Shown here in pieces: positions 17,046-27,433 of a stretch of DNA of 64,000 nucleotides (its first letter is position 1; the number at the start of each line of letters is the position of its first letter). The notes beneath the pieces are model-generated. The model was not told the DNA's origin, made no database searches, and was given only the letters and a program-made list of their open reading frames with translations. The position numbers and the translations under genes were made by a program. Source of the DNA: Polaribacter pectinis (GTDB lineage Bacteria; Bacteroidota; Bacteroidia; Flavobacteriales; Flavobacteriaceae); assembly GCF_014352875.1 (NCBI RefSeq), contig NZ_CP060695.1, positions 1,953,501 to 2,017,500 of the forward strand. Direction: 5' to 3'.

Positions 17046-18356
17046 TTACTTACTAAACTCTTTAGAAACTCTATTAATTTTAATATAAAAAGCACCCCAA
17101 TCTACATTTTTATCGGTTGTAAACCAAGCACCAATTTTTACACCACCAGATTTAAAGTTCATTGTTCTACCATCGCTAATTGCTTCTGTAGACAATGTTC
17201 CTTCTCTTCCTTTTACAGCATCATTAATAGCTAAACCAGACTCAAATGGCCATCTACTTAATTCAATTTCATAAGTACCAGATTGTTCAAATTCAACGGT
17301 AAACTCTCCTCCAAATGGATTCTTTTTAGCTTCTCTTATATAATTCTGATTCCATGGAATTTTCGAATCTAAAATATGTCCATCATGACAAGTTAATTCT
17401 ATTGGGTTTTGTTTATCAGAACCTAAAATAATTACTGGAAACTGATTAAACTCTGAAGAAACTGAACTCCACCATTCTTCATAATGATTTCTCATCTTAC
17501 TTACAATCTCTGGGAATTGCTTTGCAATATCATTTTCCTGACCTTTATCATTAGAAATATCATACAATTCAGTTCCATTTACAAGGCGTAATTTATTGCT
17601 CATAACTGTACTTTTTCTCCATTTTATAGGACTTTGTACACGTTGAGAATCCGTAATTAAATATTCTCTTCCAATGGTTTTTTTATCACCTAAAAGTAAA
17701 GAGGAAATATCTGAACCATCCATTTTCTTTTGCCTTTCTGGTAACTCCAAGTCGCACAAAGTAGCTAATGTTGGTAAAATATCTAAATGAGCTGTTAAAT
17801 CTGTAACATCTTTTCCTCCTTTAATGTTTTTTGCAGGATATGATATAAAAAACGGAACTCTATGTCCTCCTTCATATTCACTATTTTTTGTTCCTTTCAT
17901 TCCACTATTGAAACCGTATAACTTACCTCCTACTGTTTTATAACCAGAAGCAGTTCCATTATCGGTCATAAAAATTACAATTGTATTGTCTGCAATCTTT
18001 AAATCTTTTAACTTTTTTTGAAGTTTCGCAAAGTTTTCATCAACATTTGTAATCATTCCATAAAATACTTTTTGGAATTCTGGAATGTCTAAATCTTTGT
18101 ATTTATTATAATATTCTTCTGGTACATTATACGGTAAATGTGGTGCATTTGTAGAAATGTAAGCGAAAAATGGTTCGTCTTTCTTTTCTTCAATATATTT
18201 TATAGCTTCATCAAACCAAACATCTGTACAATATCCCTCGTATTTTGTAGGAACTCCATTTTTAAAATAAGTATCATCAAAATAATCATTATCCCAATAA
18301 TCTGGAGTCTGACCAACACCTCCTCCTCCATGAGCAACAGTATATTTAAAACCCTT
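17046..18356 (-). pseudogene. Sulfatase lacking its N-terminal catalytic region
   Basis: Continuous minus-strand coding sequence from about 18353 to the stop at 17046 (about 435 codons) with no start at its 5' end; the first ATG is at 18056. It begins GFKYTVAHGGGGVGQTPDYW and contains YCTDVWFDEAI, FFAYISTNAPHLPY, MTDNGT and YEGGHRVPFFISYP, all typical of family S1 sulfatases, and ends with a C-terminal domain. The part that would carry the DDxGY and C-x-P-S-R active-site motifs is missing and is replaced by the truncated end of the sensor-kinase gene. Without it no formylglycine can form, so it is inactive. Sulfatase beside L-fucose genes suggests a former sulfated-fucan locus. Confidence 0.85.
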
Positions 18357-21120
18357 GTTCTGCTTGTCTAAAAGTTATTAATTGGTCTATTAAGCTTAAA
18401 AGTCTGTGCGTATTTCTTTTTATAATTGCTAAAAATCGTTCGCTTTCTGGGTTACTGTTATTTTCTATAACCCTATCTAAAGGCCCAGAAATTAATGTAA
18501 GTGGTGTTCTAAACTCGTGAGATAAGTTTGTAAAATATCTAAATTTACCTTGATTTACTACCTCAATTCTGTCTTTGTCTATTTGCTCATAGATTAATTT
18601 TTGTTTCAACTTTTCATGTCTAACAAAATAGAAAACGATGCCAACACCAACACCTAAAAAAACAAGTACCAGTAAAGAATAGCTCCACCAAGTTTGATAC
18701 CAAAGTGGCAGTACAATTAAGGTTAATGTTTTTGTTGAAGCACTCCAAACACCATCTCCATTGGCAGATTTTACTCTTAACTTGTAGGTACCAGCAGATA
18801 AGTTAGTGTACGTTATTGGAGATTTACCTTTATTTATTTCTACCCAATTTTTATTAAACCCATCTAATTTATAGGCAATTTTATTTTTAGAAGGTGCAGC
18901 TGTATGTTCTGCAACTAAATTAAAGGAAATAATACGTTGACTTCTACAAACGGTAACTGTATCTGTTTCTGAAATTGCCTTTTTAAGAATAACAATATCA
19001 TTAAGTTCTTCACCAATTTCTATAGGTTTATTATTAATTAATAAAGAAGTTATTAAAACTCTTGGAGGTTGTTTGTTTAAAAATATTTTTTGCGGATTAA
19101 AAATAGTTAAGCCATTTAAACCTCCAAAATACATAAAACCAGATTTTCCTTTGGTATAGGCAGACTGTCTAAAGTTGTTGTGAAACAAACCATCACTGAC
19201 ATCAAATACGTTTACTTTGTTGGTTTCTTTATTAAACCTAACTAGTCCCATATCTGTACTAATCCATAAATAATTGCTATTTTCTTGTGGTAAAATTCCG
19301 TAAATAGCGTCATCAGGTAAAATATCATTTTTTCTAAAATAATCCATTTTTACAGGATTATTGTCATTGTTTAATGTTAGTTTATTTATTCCACCTCCAA
19401 AAGTACCAATCCAAACATTTTTTTTATTGTCTTCATAAAGAGAAAAAATACTGTTGTAACTTATTTTGCTACTTCCTGTTTTATTTTCTTGGTATTGTTT
19501 TGTTACAGTAATTTTTCCGTTTTCATATTTACACTGTAACAAGCCATAATCTGTACCAAACCATAATTGTCCGCTACTATGTTGCAAAAAGCATTGTACT
19601 CTACTTGCCGCAATTCTTAAACTAGACTGAATATTAATTTCTGGTGTTCTTTTTTGATCTATTTCTTTCCAAGGATTTTTTATTACTATGATTTTATTCC
19701 CAGATAAAACAATATCTGTTTCATTTATTTGTGCAATATTTCTTGTGGAAAGTAATTGTGTTTTATCCTCTTTTGAAGTAAATTGAACTTCTTTGTAGTC
19801 TTTCTTTATTGGGTTATAAACAAATACTTTTTTATCTGTACCAAACCAAATGTAATTTTTTTGATCTTGATAAATACATCTAATAACATCATTATCTTCT
19901 AAAGATAATTTGGCTTGTATGTCTTCGAACTTAATGTTATTTAGATTGTTTTTATTAATAACATCTATACTTCTAAATAGTTTTTTGTTATAACCAGAAA
20001 CCCAAATTTTACCAGTATTATCTTCTAAAATTGATGTTATTAAATTATCTCCAATAGAAAATTTATTATACGGATTGTTTCTATAAGAGAAAAATGGTTT
20101 TTGAGAAAGGTCTAATTTATTAATACCCCCTTGTGCAGTACCAACCCATAATATGTTAAAACTGTCTTGATAAACAGCATTAATTTGATGACTACTAACG
20201 CTGTTTTTATTTTTAGAGTCGTAATTAAAGTGACTAAAAGAGTTTAAAATAGGATTGTATTTATGAAGACCATTTGCTCTAGTTCCAATCCAAATTGTGT
20301 TTTCATTATCTGTAAAAAGACTATTTACATAAAAAGTTGTGTCTTGGTTTGGTATTTCTATTTTCTTAACTAAATATTTAGAACTAGAATCTAAATTAGA
20401 ACTGTATAAACCATCTGTAGTACCAACCCAAAATATATTATCTACTTTAATTATTTCAGTAATTTCTTTATTATCAAAAAAACTAAAATCGTTTAAATTA
20501 TTGTTTTCAATTTTTAATATTGGAATTTCTGTTTGGTAATCTACTTTTTTAAGTCCCTTATTTGTCCCTAAAATTATAGAGGAATTATAGCCGAAAGAAA
20601 AAGTATTAATCTTAACACCATTTTCTTTTAGATCGAGTATGTTTTCAGGAAAATCGAAAACCCCTTTACTTACATCTGTTAACTTACATCTTATTAATTC
20701 TTTAGATGAAGTAATCCAAACATAGCCATCTCCTTTAGCATCTATTTTATTAACATCTATTTTATATTTAAGCGGAACCGTAAAAAAACGTTCTAACCAA
20801 GGCACATAAATGTTCACTCCAACATTTGTTCCTATCCATAAAATTCCATCTTTATCGTTAAATAAATGAGTTACATTATTGCTAGAAATAGCGCCTTCAT
20901 CTTTAGATTGCGTGGTAAATGTCTTAAACTCATAACCATCATAACGTATTAATCCATTTGGAGTTGCATACCACAAAAAACCATATTTATCTTGTACTAT
21001 GGCATTAACAGTATTTTGATTAAAACCTTCACTATTAGAGATTCTATCAAAATTTTGAGAAAAAATTTGTTGAGTAAGTAGTAAAATTACTACACCAATA
21101 AAAAAAATAATTTTACGCAT
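18346..21120 (-). pseudogene. Hybrid two-component sensor (HTCS), 3'-truncated
   Basis: 924 residues: signal peptide (1-21), a long run of reporter-type propeller repeats (about 30-700; e.g. VQDKYGFLWYATPNGLIRYD, TVWIGT-like blades), a Y_Y_Y domain (about 745-795), one transmembrane helix (about 811-833), and a HisKA dimerisation domain with NLSHEFRTPLTLI (His868). It stops at RQAEQGF. Complete HTCS proteins run about 1300-1400 residues with HATPase, receiver and AraC-type DNA-binding domains, all absent here. The break coincides with the broken start of the sulfatase, so a deletion joined the two genes. The protein can no longer phosphorylate or bind DNA; at most it is a membrane sensor stub. 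Confidence 0.85.
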
Positions 21121-21158
21121 GTTTCTTTTATTAGCTTTAAAAATATGACTTTTATCCT

Positions 21159-22160
21159 TTAATTTTCGATAAATTCTTGTAATTTTTTTATCATAGAACT
21201 ACTTCCGCAATAAAATGCTGCACGCTCATGAATATCTGTTGGAATAACATCCATAATATCTTGTTGCCCATTAGTTGCAATTCCATCTGCTTGTTCAGTT
21301 AAAAAAGCTATTGGATTACATTCATAAAGCAACCTTAATTTTCCTTCTTTATTCACTGTACTATTTGGATATAAATAGATACCTCCTTTTATCATATTTC
21401 TATGAAAATCGGAAACCAAAGAGCCAATATATCTATGTGAATAAGGTCTATCTTCTTCTACTTGCTGACAATATTTTATGTATTTTTTTACGGGTTCTGG
21501 AAAATGACCATAATTCCCTTCATTTACTGAATAAATATTTCCTTTTTTAGGGAATTTCATATCAGGATGAGAAAGATAAAAAGAACCAATTGCTGGGTTT
21601 AATGTAAAGCCATTTACGCCATCTCCTGTTGTATACACCAACATTGTAGAAGTACCATAAACAACATAACCAGCAGCAACTTGCTTTCTACCTGGTTGTA
21701 AAAAATCTTTTGCTTCTACTGGTGTTCCTTGAGGAGTAATTCTTCTAAATATTGAAAAAATTGTTCCCACGGAAACATTTACATCAATATTAGAGGAACC
21801 GTCTAAAGGATCCATAAGCACTACATATTTACCATTAGATTTTTTGTCTTGCCCTTCTATGGTAATAAATTCATCATTTTCTTCGGATACAATTCCACAA
21901 ACAATATCTCTATTTTTTAGAGACTGAATAAATGTTTTATTTGCAAATACATCTAATTTTTGTTGATGTTCTCCTTGCACATTTACGTCTCCAGAATCTC
22001 CAAATATATCTACTAAACCGGCTTTATTAACTTCGTGATTTACCACTTTTGCAGCTAAACGTAATGCGTTTAAAAGACTCGATAATTCTCCACTTGAATA
22101 AGGAAATGAAGATTGATTTTTAATAATAAATTCTCCTAAAGTACTTTTTTGGTGACTCAT
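21159..22160 (-). CDS. fbp: Fructose-1,6-bisphosphatase, class I
   Basis: 333 residues, the usual length. Metal- and phosphate-site motifs are present: [27 protein letters not shown], and GGIYLYP..., [20 protein letters not shown]. It hydrolyses fructose-1,6-bisphosphate to fructose-6-phosphate, the committed gluconeogenic step, in the cytosol. It lies 32 bases after the kinase gene and 38 before the sensor gene, within the minus-strand fucose operon. That placement makes sense: fucose breakdown gives dihydroxyacetone phosphate, and building hexose from it needs this enzyme. Confidence 0.93.
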   Translation of the reverse strand: MSHQKSTLGEFIIKNQSSFPYSSGELSSLLNALRLAAKVVNHEVNKAGLVDIFGDSGDVNVQGEHQQKLDVFANKTFIQSLKNRDIVCGIVSEENDEFITIEGQDKKSNGKYVVLMDPLDGSSNIDVNVSVGTIFSIFRRITPQGTPVEAKDFLQPGRKQVAAGYVVYGTSTMLVYTTGDGVNGFTLNPAIGSFYLSHPDMKFPKKGNIYSVNEGNYGHFPEPVKKYIKYCQQVEEDRPYSHRYIGSLVSDFHRNMIKGGIYLYPNSTVNKEGKLRLLYECNPIAFLTEQADGIATNGQQDIMDVIPTDIHERAAFYCGSSSMIKKLQEFIEN

Positions 22161-22192
22161 TGTTTTATATTAAATAATTTTTCTGATACGTT

Positions 22193-23503
22193 TTACAGAT
22201 AAGATTTCATCATTAATGCAGCACCTAAAGCGCTTTCATTTTTACAATCAGAAATTTTTAAAATAATATCACTCTTAAGTAGTTTTAAAAAGGTAATAAA
22301 TATTAGGTTTTTATTAAATCCACCAGAAATAAATACATTATTAATTGGATTGTTTTCATCAGAAATTAAATTAATTCCGTCAATTACTTTTTTACTAATT
22401 TCAAATATTAATTGGTAATAAGCAGTTTCATAATTTGCATAATAAGTTAATAAATTAGGATGAGCTTCAAAATCGCTATCAATACCTTCTGATAAAAATA
22501 CGCGTGAGTCTTCATACACTAGTTCATTACACAGTTTTTTATTTAACTGAAGTTGTAAGTGCTTATTTTTATCTACTTTAAAATAAGAACTTAATGCCGT
22601 TAAATATACTTCGTGAATTTTACCTAAAAATTGCATCGAAGATTTTATTTGCTGCTTTTCTGGGGTCATAAAACACAAACAATTATTTTGTAATTGATCT
22701 TGTGTTAAAGTTTCCTTACTAAAAGGATTCATAGCAATAATCCAAGTTCCAGTAGACAATAAAATAAATTCTTTATTCTTTTCTGTTTCTAATAATGGTA
22801 TTATAGATGCGGAACTATCGTGTAAACCACTACCAACTGCAATTTCTTGATTGTTAATAGTAGTTATTACAGCTTCTTTTCCATTTTTAGGAATTGGTAA
22901 ATTCAATTTATAATCAGAAACCCATTTATGGTAACTCATTTTATCAAAATCCCAAGTTGCTGTATGTGCACCAACTGAAGTAAAATCTGAAGTAATTTTT
23001 TTTGTAAATAAATAACTTAAGTATTGCGGATAATGTAAAATAGTTTCTACATTCTCCCAAATACTTGATTTCTCTTTTTGTAATTTTAATATTTGAAGTC
23101 CCGTATTTAACATTCCATAAGCGGGAGATGCTGTATTTCTTGAAAACTCCTCTTTACCACCAAAAGACTCATAAAAACCTTCATATTTTTCTAAATCTAA
23201 AGGTTTTAAATAATTATATAATGGTGCTATTCTTTTTCCTTCTTTATCTAAATAAATTAAAGATGCGCCATGTGTGCTAAAATTAATAGCTTTTAAGTTG
23301 TAATAATCGTTGCTTTGTATTTTTTCTATTTCATCAAAAATCCAACTTTCTATTGCCTCTAAATTATCACAAGGAAAACCATCATCGTCAAGTATTTCTT
23401 CAAACTGGGTTGAATTTTCTGAATAAACTTCAAAATTTTCATCAAATAAAAATATCTTTTTATTTGTTTTTCCAATATCGATAACTGCAATAACATTTTT
23501 CAT
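22193..23503 (-). CDS. fucK: FGGY-family carbohydrate kinase, probable L-fuculokinase
   Basis: 436 residues with the two-lobed FGGY fold: N-terminal phosphate loop VIAVIDIGKTNKKIFLFD, sugar-side NFSTHGASLIYLD, the LLSTGTWIIAMNPF stretch, and the C-terminal VFISGGFNKN and NESALGAALM segments. Close to bacterial rhamnulokinase/fuculokinase relatives; L-fuculose is the likely substrate because the gene sits between L-fucose isomerase and FBPase in the same operon. It phosphorylates L-fuculose at O1 using ATP. L-rhamnulose activity cannot be excluded from sequence. Confidence 0.75.
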   Translation of the reverse strand: MKNVIAVIDIGKTNKKIFLFDENFEVYSENSTQFEEILDDDGFPCDNLEAIESWIFDEIEKIQSNDYYNLKAINFSTHGASLIYLDKEGKRIAPLYNYLKPLDLEKYEGFYESFGGKEEFSRNTASPAYGMLNTGLQILKLQKEKSSIWENVETILHYPQYLSYLFTKKITSDFTSVGAHTATWDFDKMSYHKWVSDYKLNLPIPKNGKEAVITTINNQEIAVGSGLHDSSASIIPLLETEKNKEFILLSTGTWIIAMNPFSKETLTQDQLQNNCLCFMTPEKQQIKSSMQFLGKIHEVYLTALSSYFKVDKNKHLQLQLNKKLCNELVYEDSRVFLSEGIDSDFEAHPNLLTYYANYETAYYQLIFEISKKVIDGINLISDENNPINNVFISGGFNKNLIFITFLKLLKSDIILKISDCKNESALGAALMMKSYL

Positions 23504-23622
23504 CTTTACTAACTTTAATTATTATGAAAACTTTAGGAATTTATTGTCAAGCATCTATAAAGTTCTTGCCTTTATAAATGCCTGAAAATTATATTAAAAA
23601 TTTTAGTTTTTTTTGCTAAAAA

Positions 23623-25410
23623 CTATTCTTTGAAGCCGTATAAAGGACCATAGTTTTTACAAGCTCTGTAATCTGCTCCTTCTAAACCTTCTCCAAAAGC
23701 AGACCAAGCACTTGGTCTAAATACATCATCTTCACTAACATTATGCATGTTTACAGGAATACGTAACATTGCTGCTAAAGAAATTAAATCTGCACCTATA
23801 TGTCCGTGAGAAATTGCGCCATGGTTTGCGCCCCATTTAGCCATTACTGTATATACATCTTTAAAGAAACCTGTACCTGTTGTTCTTGGCACAAACCAAG
23901 TTGTTGGCCAAGTTGGATTTGTTCTTTCATCTAAAATTTCGTGAACATCTCCAGGTAATTCTACACTCCAACCTTCAACAATTTGTAAAACGGGTCCAAT
24001 TCCTTTTACAAGGTTAAGTCTACACATTGTTAATGGAATAGTTCCTTTTGTTTTAAATTGAGAAGAGAATCCTCCACCTCTAAAATATTCAGCAATTGCT
24101 GCTGGCCATTTGGTGTTATCTAAACATTTTTGAACTTCTTCTTCTGTAATATCCCAAAATGGTTTCATTGTAGGATTTCCTTCTGCATCTGTTTGTTGTG
24201 CAGTTGCATCTAATGTTGTAGAACCAGAATTGATTAAATGAATAATTCCGTCTTTTGCAATTCCTGTTAACTTTTTACCCGTAACTCTTTCTACAGATTC
24301 TGGACTCCAATAAGTTCTTACATCTGAAAATAATTGTGCTTTATTAGTTAACAAATGCCCAAACAACATAGAAATAGCGTTTAAACAATCGTTTTCTGTT
24401 GCAAAAGTATATGCTTGTCTAATTCCATTCCAATCGAAAGATGAATTTAAAATAGACTCCGTAAAATCTGCATTTGGTTGGTAATCTGTCCACTGACGTT
24501 GCCCTTGGAAACCTCCCATAATAGCATTTCTACCTTTAGACTCTTCGCCAAATCCCATTTCTTTCAATTTAGGATTTCCGTTCATTAAATCTTTACAGAT
24601 TAAAGTCATTTTTACAACTTTTTCCCATTCTTCATCTTTAACCTCTGCAGATTTTTGAGCTTCTGGACTGTTATAATCTTTTCCTTCTTTACAGTTCTCT
24701 TTCGTCCAAGCTAATGCTTTTGCATATTCATCTTGGTCGAAGATACCTTCATCTATACGTCTTAGAATCTCTACAGATTCTACAAACTCGGCTCTAACAC
24801 CTAAATAATCTTGTAAAAAGTTTACATCTACCATAGAACCTGCAATTCCCATAGAACTATATCCTATAGATAAATAAGATTTACCGTTCATTTGAGCAAC
24901 AGCTAAACCTCCTTTTACAAAACGTAATATTTTTTCTGATACATCTTGAGGAATGGTTTGATCGCCACCATCTTGCACTTCTTTACCATAAATTCCAAAA
25001 GCTGGTAATCCTTTTTGAGAATAACCTGCCAATGCTGCTGCTAAATAAACAGCTCCTGGTCTTTCTGTTCCGTTGAAACCCCAAACCGCTTTAGGAGTTA
25101 AAGGATTTGTATCCATAACTTCTGTTCCATAACACCAACATGGCGTTACTGTTAATGAAACTTCTACTCCTTCTCTTTTAAATTTATCTGCACAAGCTGC
25201 TGCATCTGCAACACCACCAATAGTAGTATCTGCAATTACAACCTCTACTTTTTCTCCACTTGGAAAACGTAATGTATCTTCAATTAGTTTAGCTGCAGCT
25301 TTAGCCATGTCCATAGTTTGAACTTCTAAAGACTCTCTTACACCTAATTCACGTCCGTCAATTACAGGACGAATTCCTACTTTTGGTAGTCTACCTATTA
25401 ATCTACTCAT
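23623..25410 (-). CDS. fucI: L-fucose isomerase
   Basis: 595 residues, strongly similar along its length to Escherichia coli Fuc[81 protein letters not shown] and [17 protein letters not shown]. The manganese ligands (Glu and Asp in the TENDCLN and nearby region, His in GHIGAD) are in place. It converts L-fucose to L-fuculose in the cytosol. Some members also isomerise D-arabinose. It lies 21 bases downstream of the aldolase gene. Confidence 0.96.
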   Translation of the reverse strand: MSRLIGRLPKVGIRPVIDGRELGVRESLEVQTMDMAKAAAKLIEDTLRFPSGEKVEVVIADTTIGGVADAAACADKFKREGVEVSLTVTPCWCYGTEVMDTNPLTPKAVWGFNGTERPGAVYLAAALAGYSQKGLPAFGIYGKEVQDGGDQTIPQDVSEKILRFVKGGLAVAQMNGKSYLSIGYSSMGIAGSMVDVNFLQDYLGVRAEFVESVEILRRIDEGIFDQDEYAKALAWTKENCKEGKDYNSPEAQKSAEVKDEEWEKVVKMTLICKDLMNGNPKLKEMGFGEESKGRNAIMGGFQGQRQWTDYQPNADFTESILNSSFDWNGIRQAYTFATENDCLNAISMLFGHLLTNKAQLFSDVRTYWSPESVERVTGKKLTGIAKDGIIHLINSGSTTLDATAQQTDAEGNPTMKPFWDITEEEVQKCLDNTKWPAAIAEYFRGGGFSSQFKTKGTIPLTMCRLNLVKGIGPVLQIVEGWSVELPGDVHEILDERTNPTWPTTWFVPRTTGTGFFKDVYTVMAKWGANHGAISHGHIGADLISLAAMLRIPVNMHNVSEDDVFRPSAWSAFGEGLEGADYRACKNYGPLYGFKE

Positions 25411-25431
25411 GATTTATATTTTTTTTATAAT

Positions 25432-26226
25432 TTATATAAACTGCTCTAATTCTGTTAACTGTGCATTTGAAAGTCCAGCTGGTTGAAAACCTGCTGCCCA
25501 ACACATCATTAACATTTTGGCACCTTTATTTGCTACATCTAAAAAGTCCCAAGCTTTCATAACATCTGGCGCAGTTGCTGTTGCTCCGTGTTTTTCCCAA
25601 AGTGAAACGTTTCTTGTTTTAAAAGCTTCAATTGTAACTTTTGCTAAATGCTCTGTACTTGACAATGCATAAGGTGTACAATGAATTCCTTTTGGTACAA
25701 ATACTTTAACTTCTGGACACATAGCCCAAATTTGTCTGTTTAATTCTTCTTCATTATCGAACAATTCGTGATGACTCATACAAATCAATTCTAATGGATG
25801 TGTATGAACAACCGCTAAATTTTCTGGATGATATTTTGAGTTAAATAAATGAATACTTGCATGAGAAATTAACTCACAAGTTGGTCCAAAATTAGGTCTG
25901 TTTCCTCCCCAAATAATAGAATAAGCACTTGCATCTTCATTAATATAAAGAATACATGATACCTCTTCTAACATATCTACTAAATCTCTTAAGTAACATC
26001 CTGTTCCTGTAATATAAATTACAAATCCTGCAGATTCTTTCGGAAAATCGAAAGGCACCTCTTCTCCTATTCCTTGAACATCTTCTTTTTTAAAGAAAGA
26101 CGTTAAGTTCATCGAAATATTTCCAGCATTTCTTTCTGCCCATTCTCTTTGCCATAAATACCCAGCTACTGTAGATACTTTTTTTAATTCTTGTTGTACT
26201 TCTATTGGAAGTTTTAGAGTCTTCAT
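25432..26226 (-). CDS. L-fuculose/L-rhamnulose-1-phosphate aldolase (class II, RhaD-like)
   Basis: 264 residues of the zinc-dependent class II aldolase/adducin fold: WQREWAERNAGNISMNL (substrate loop), YITGTGCYLRD, ASIHLFNSKYHPENLAVVHTHP (His-x-His zinc ligands) and LWEKHGATATAP (third His). The sequence is nearer RhaD than FucA, but the operon partners are for L-fucose. It splits the 1-phosphate into dihydroxyacetone phosphate and L-lactaldehyde. First gene of the minus-strand operon, divergent from the AraC-type regulator. Confidence 0.82.
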   Translation of the reverse strand: MKTLKLPIEVQQELKKVSTVAGYLWQREWAERNAGNISMNLTSFFKKEDVQGIGEEVPFDFPKESAGFVIYITGTGCYLRDLVDMLEEVSCILYINEDASAYSIIWGGNRPNFGPTCELISHASIHLFNSKYHPENLAVVHTHPLELICMSHHELFDNEEELNRQIWAMCPEVKVFVPKGIHCTPYALSSTEHLAKVTIEAFKTRNVSLWEKHGATATAPDVMKAWDFLDVANKGAKMLMMCWAAGFQPAGLSNAQLTELEQFI

Positions 26227-26325
26227 AATCTTTAGTAATTTAGTTTACAAAACTATCATTATATTAGCTTTTAAAAATATTTAAAATCTGTATTTTTGTA
26301 TCTAATTTAAACATTCTCTAAAAAA
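26227..26325. promoter_or_regulatory. Divergent promoter region, aldolase operon and AraC regulator
   Basis: The 99 bp gap holds two matches to the Bacteroidota -7 consensus TAnnTTTG: TATTTTTG on plus (26291-26298), 28 nt before the regulator ATG, and TAGTTTTG on minus (complement of 26248-26255), 22 nt before the aldolase ATG. Clear -33 TTG elements are not seen, which is common for activated promoters. Confidence 0.5.
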
Positions 26326-27225
26326 ATGAAAATTTCTAAAAACATCGGTTTAGGAGATCCATCCACTAATTTTCAGAATTTTATTGACTTAAAATTAAAA
26401 TTACTTTGTTGCAGATATTGGCTATTAGACTTGTGGGATTGCCATGACATGGTTTTTCCTTATTGGAGAATCTATTGGAATAAAAATGAAGGTGGAGAAT
26501 TAATGCATGATGATAAAGTAACACCTATGAATCCAGATATGTTATATATAATCCCTCCATTTACTTCTTTCTCTTCTCGCTTTACCAAAAACCACATCTA
26601 CAAAACGGGTATTCATGTTACTGGAAAGCATTTAACAAATGATATAGATGAAATAAATAATGAAGAAAAATCACTAATCCACTTTTTTACTCATTTTAAT
26701 TTAGGGGTTCCTTTTGATAATGTTTACCCAAGTATTATTGAAATTAAATTAACCGACTATTTAAAAGAGAGGTTAACTTATTTAACCGAAAGACTAAAAA
26801 TAGAAAACAAAGACTTTAAATTAACTTTTAATTTAAAACTACAAGCATTTATAAAAGAAACACTTACTAATATAGGTCCAGAATTATGGAAAACTATAAA
26901 TATGGATGATCGTGTTTTAAAAGTGATACGTTTTGTTGAAATGAATGTAGACAAGAAGTTAAGTAACGCAGAAATTGCTAATGTAGTTCACATGGCATCA
27001 AATTCTTTTGCGAGACTATTTAAAGAAGAAATGAATATTTCTGTACATAATTTTATTCAAAATAGAAAAATAGCAAAAGCTTGTGATTTATTTGAACATT
27101 CAAATAACACAATTGAAGAAGTTGCCTATAATTTAGGTTTTTCGGACAGATATCATTTTTCAAGAGTTTTTAAATCAGTAACCGGCTTAACACCTGCTGT
27201 TTACAAATCCGGGAAATATACTTAA
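26326..27225 (+). CDS. AraC-family transcriptional regulator of the fucose locus
   Basis: 299 residues. N-terminal half is a cupin-like sensory domain (about 30-120; IYWNKNEGGELMHDD, MLYIIPPFTSFSSR); the C-terminal AraC/XylS DNA-binding domain covers about 200-297 with two HTHs (LSNAEIANVVHMASNSFARL and NTIEEVAYNLGFSDRYHFSR followed by VFKSVTGLTPA). It is divergent from the catabolic operon and 208 bases upstream of aldA, where a long inverted repeat could be its binding site. It probably activates both arms in response to fucose or an intermediate. Confidence 0.85.
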   Translation: MKISKNIGLGDPSTNFQNFIDLKLKLLCCRYWLLDLWDCHDMVFPYWRIYWNKNEGGELMHDDKVTPMNPDMLYIIPPFTSFSSRFTKNHIYKTGIHVTGKHLTNDIDEINNEEKSLIHFFTHFNLGVPFDNVYPSIIEIKLTDYLKERLTYLTERLKIENKDFKLTFNLKLQAFIKETLTNIGPELWKTINMDDRVLKVIRFVEMNVDKKLSNAEIANVVHMASNSFARLFKEEMNISVHNFIQNRKIAKACDLFEHSNNTIEEVAYNLGFSDRYHFSRVFKSVTGLTPAVYKSGKYT

Positions 27226-27280
27226 CAGTTATTAAGTCAATTGTTTTTTATCACAATTAAAAAGGTCAATGTTTAAATTA

Positions 27281-27354
27281 TACATATTATTGATTGTTAT
27301 GGATAAATAATTAAGAGCATTCTGTGCATAAATTTGTCCATAATCAATAATGTA
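27281..27354. promoter_or_regulatory. Long inverted repeat upstream of aldA, candidate AraC-type operator
   Basis: Left arm 27281-27308 contains ATTATTGATT...TATGGAtAAAT; right arm 27328-27354 contains the matching ATTTgTCCATA...ATCAATAAT. The arms are nearly complementary over about 24 positions, with a two-base indel and about 19 nt between them. It lies 80-150 nt upstream of the aldA ATG, a typical place for an activator site. Function inferred. Confidence 0.5.
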
Positions 27355-27433
27355 ATTTCTTATTCCCTTACAGAAAAGAGATTACACAGTTTTGAAAAGC
27401 ATAACTGAATACTAAAACATAAAACCTTTTAAC

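Noticed and set aside
3628..18356. The two sulfatase fragments as halves of one gene split by the integrated element
   Set aside because: Both are on the minus strand, but the C-terminal piece (17046-18356) lies upstream of the N-terminal piece (3628-3906) in that direction, the reverse of what a simple insertion gives, and each has its own damage.
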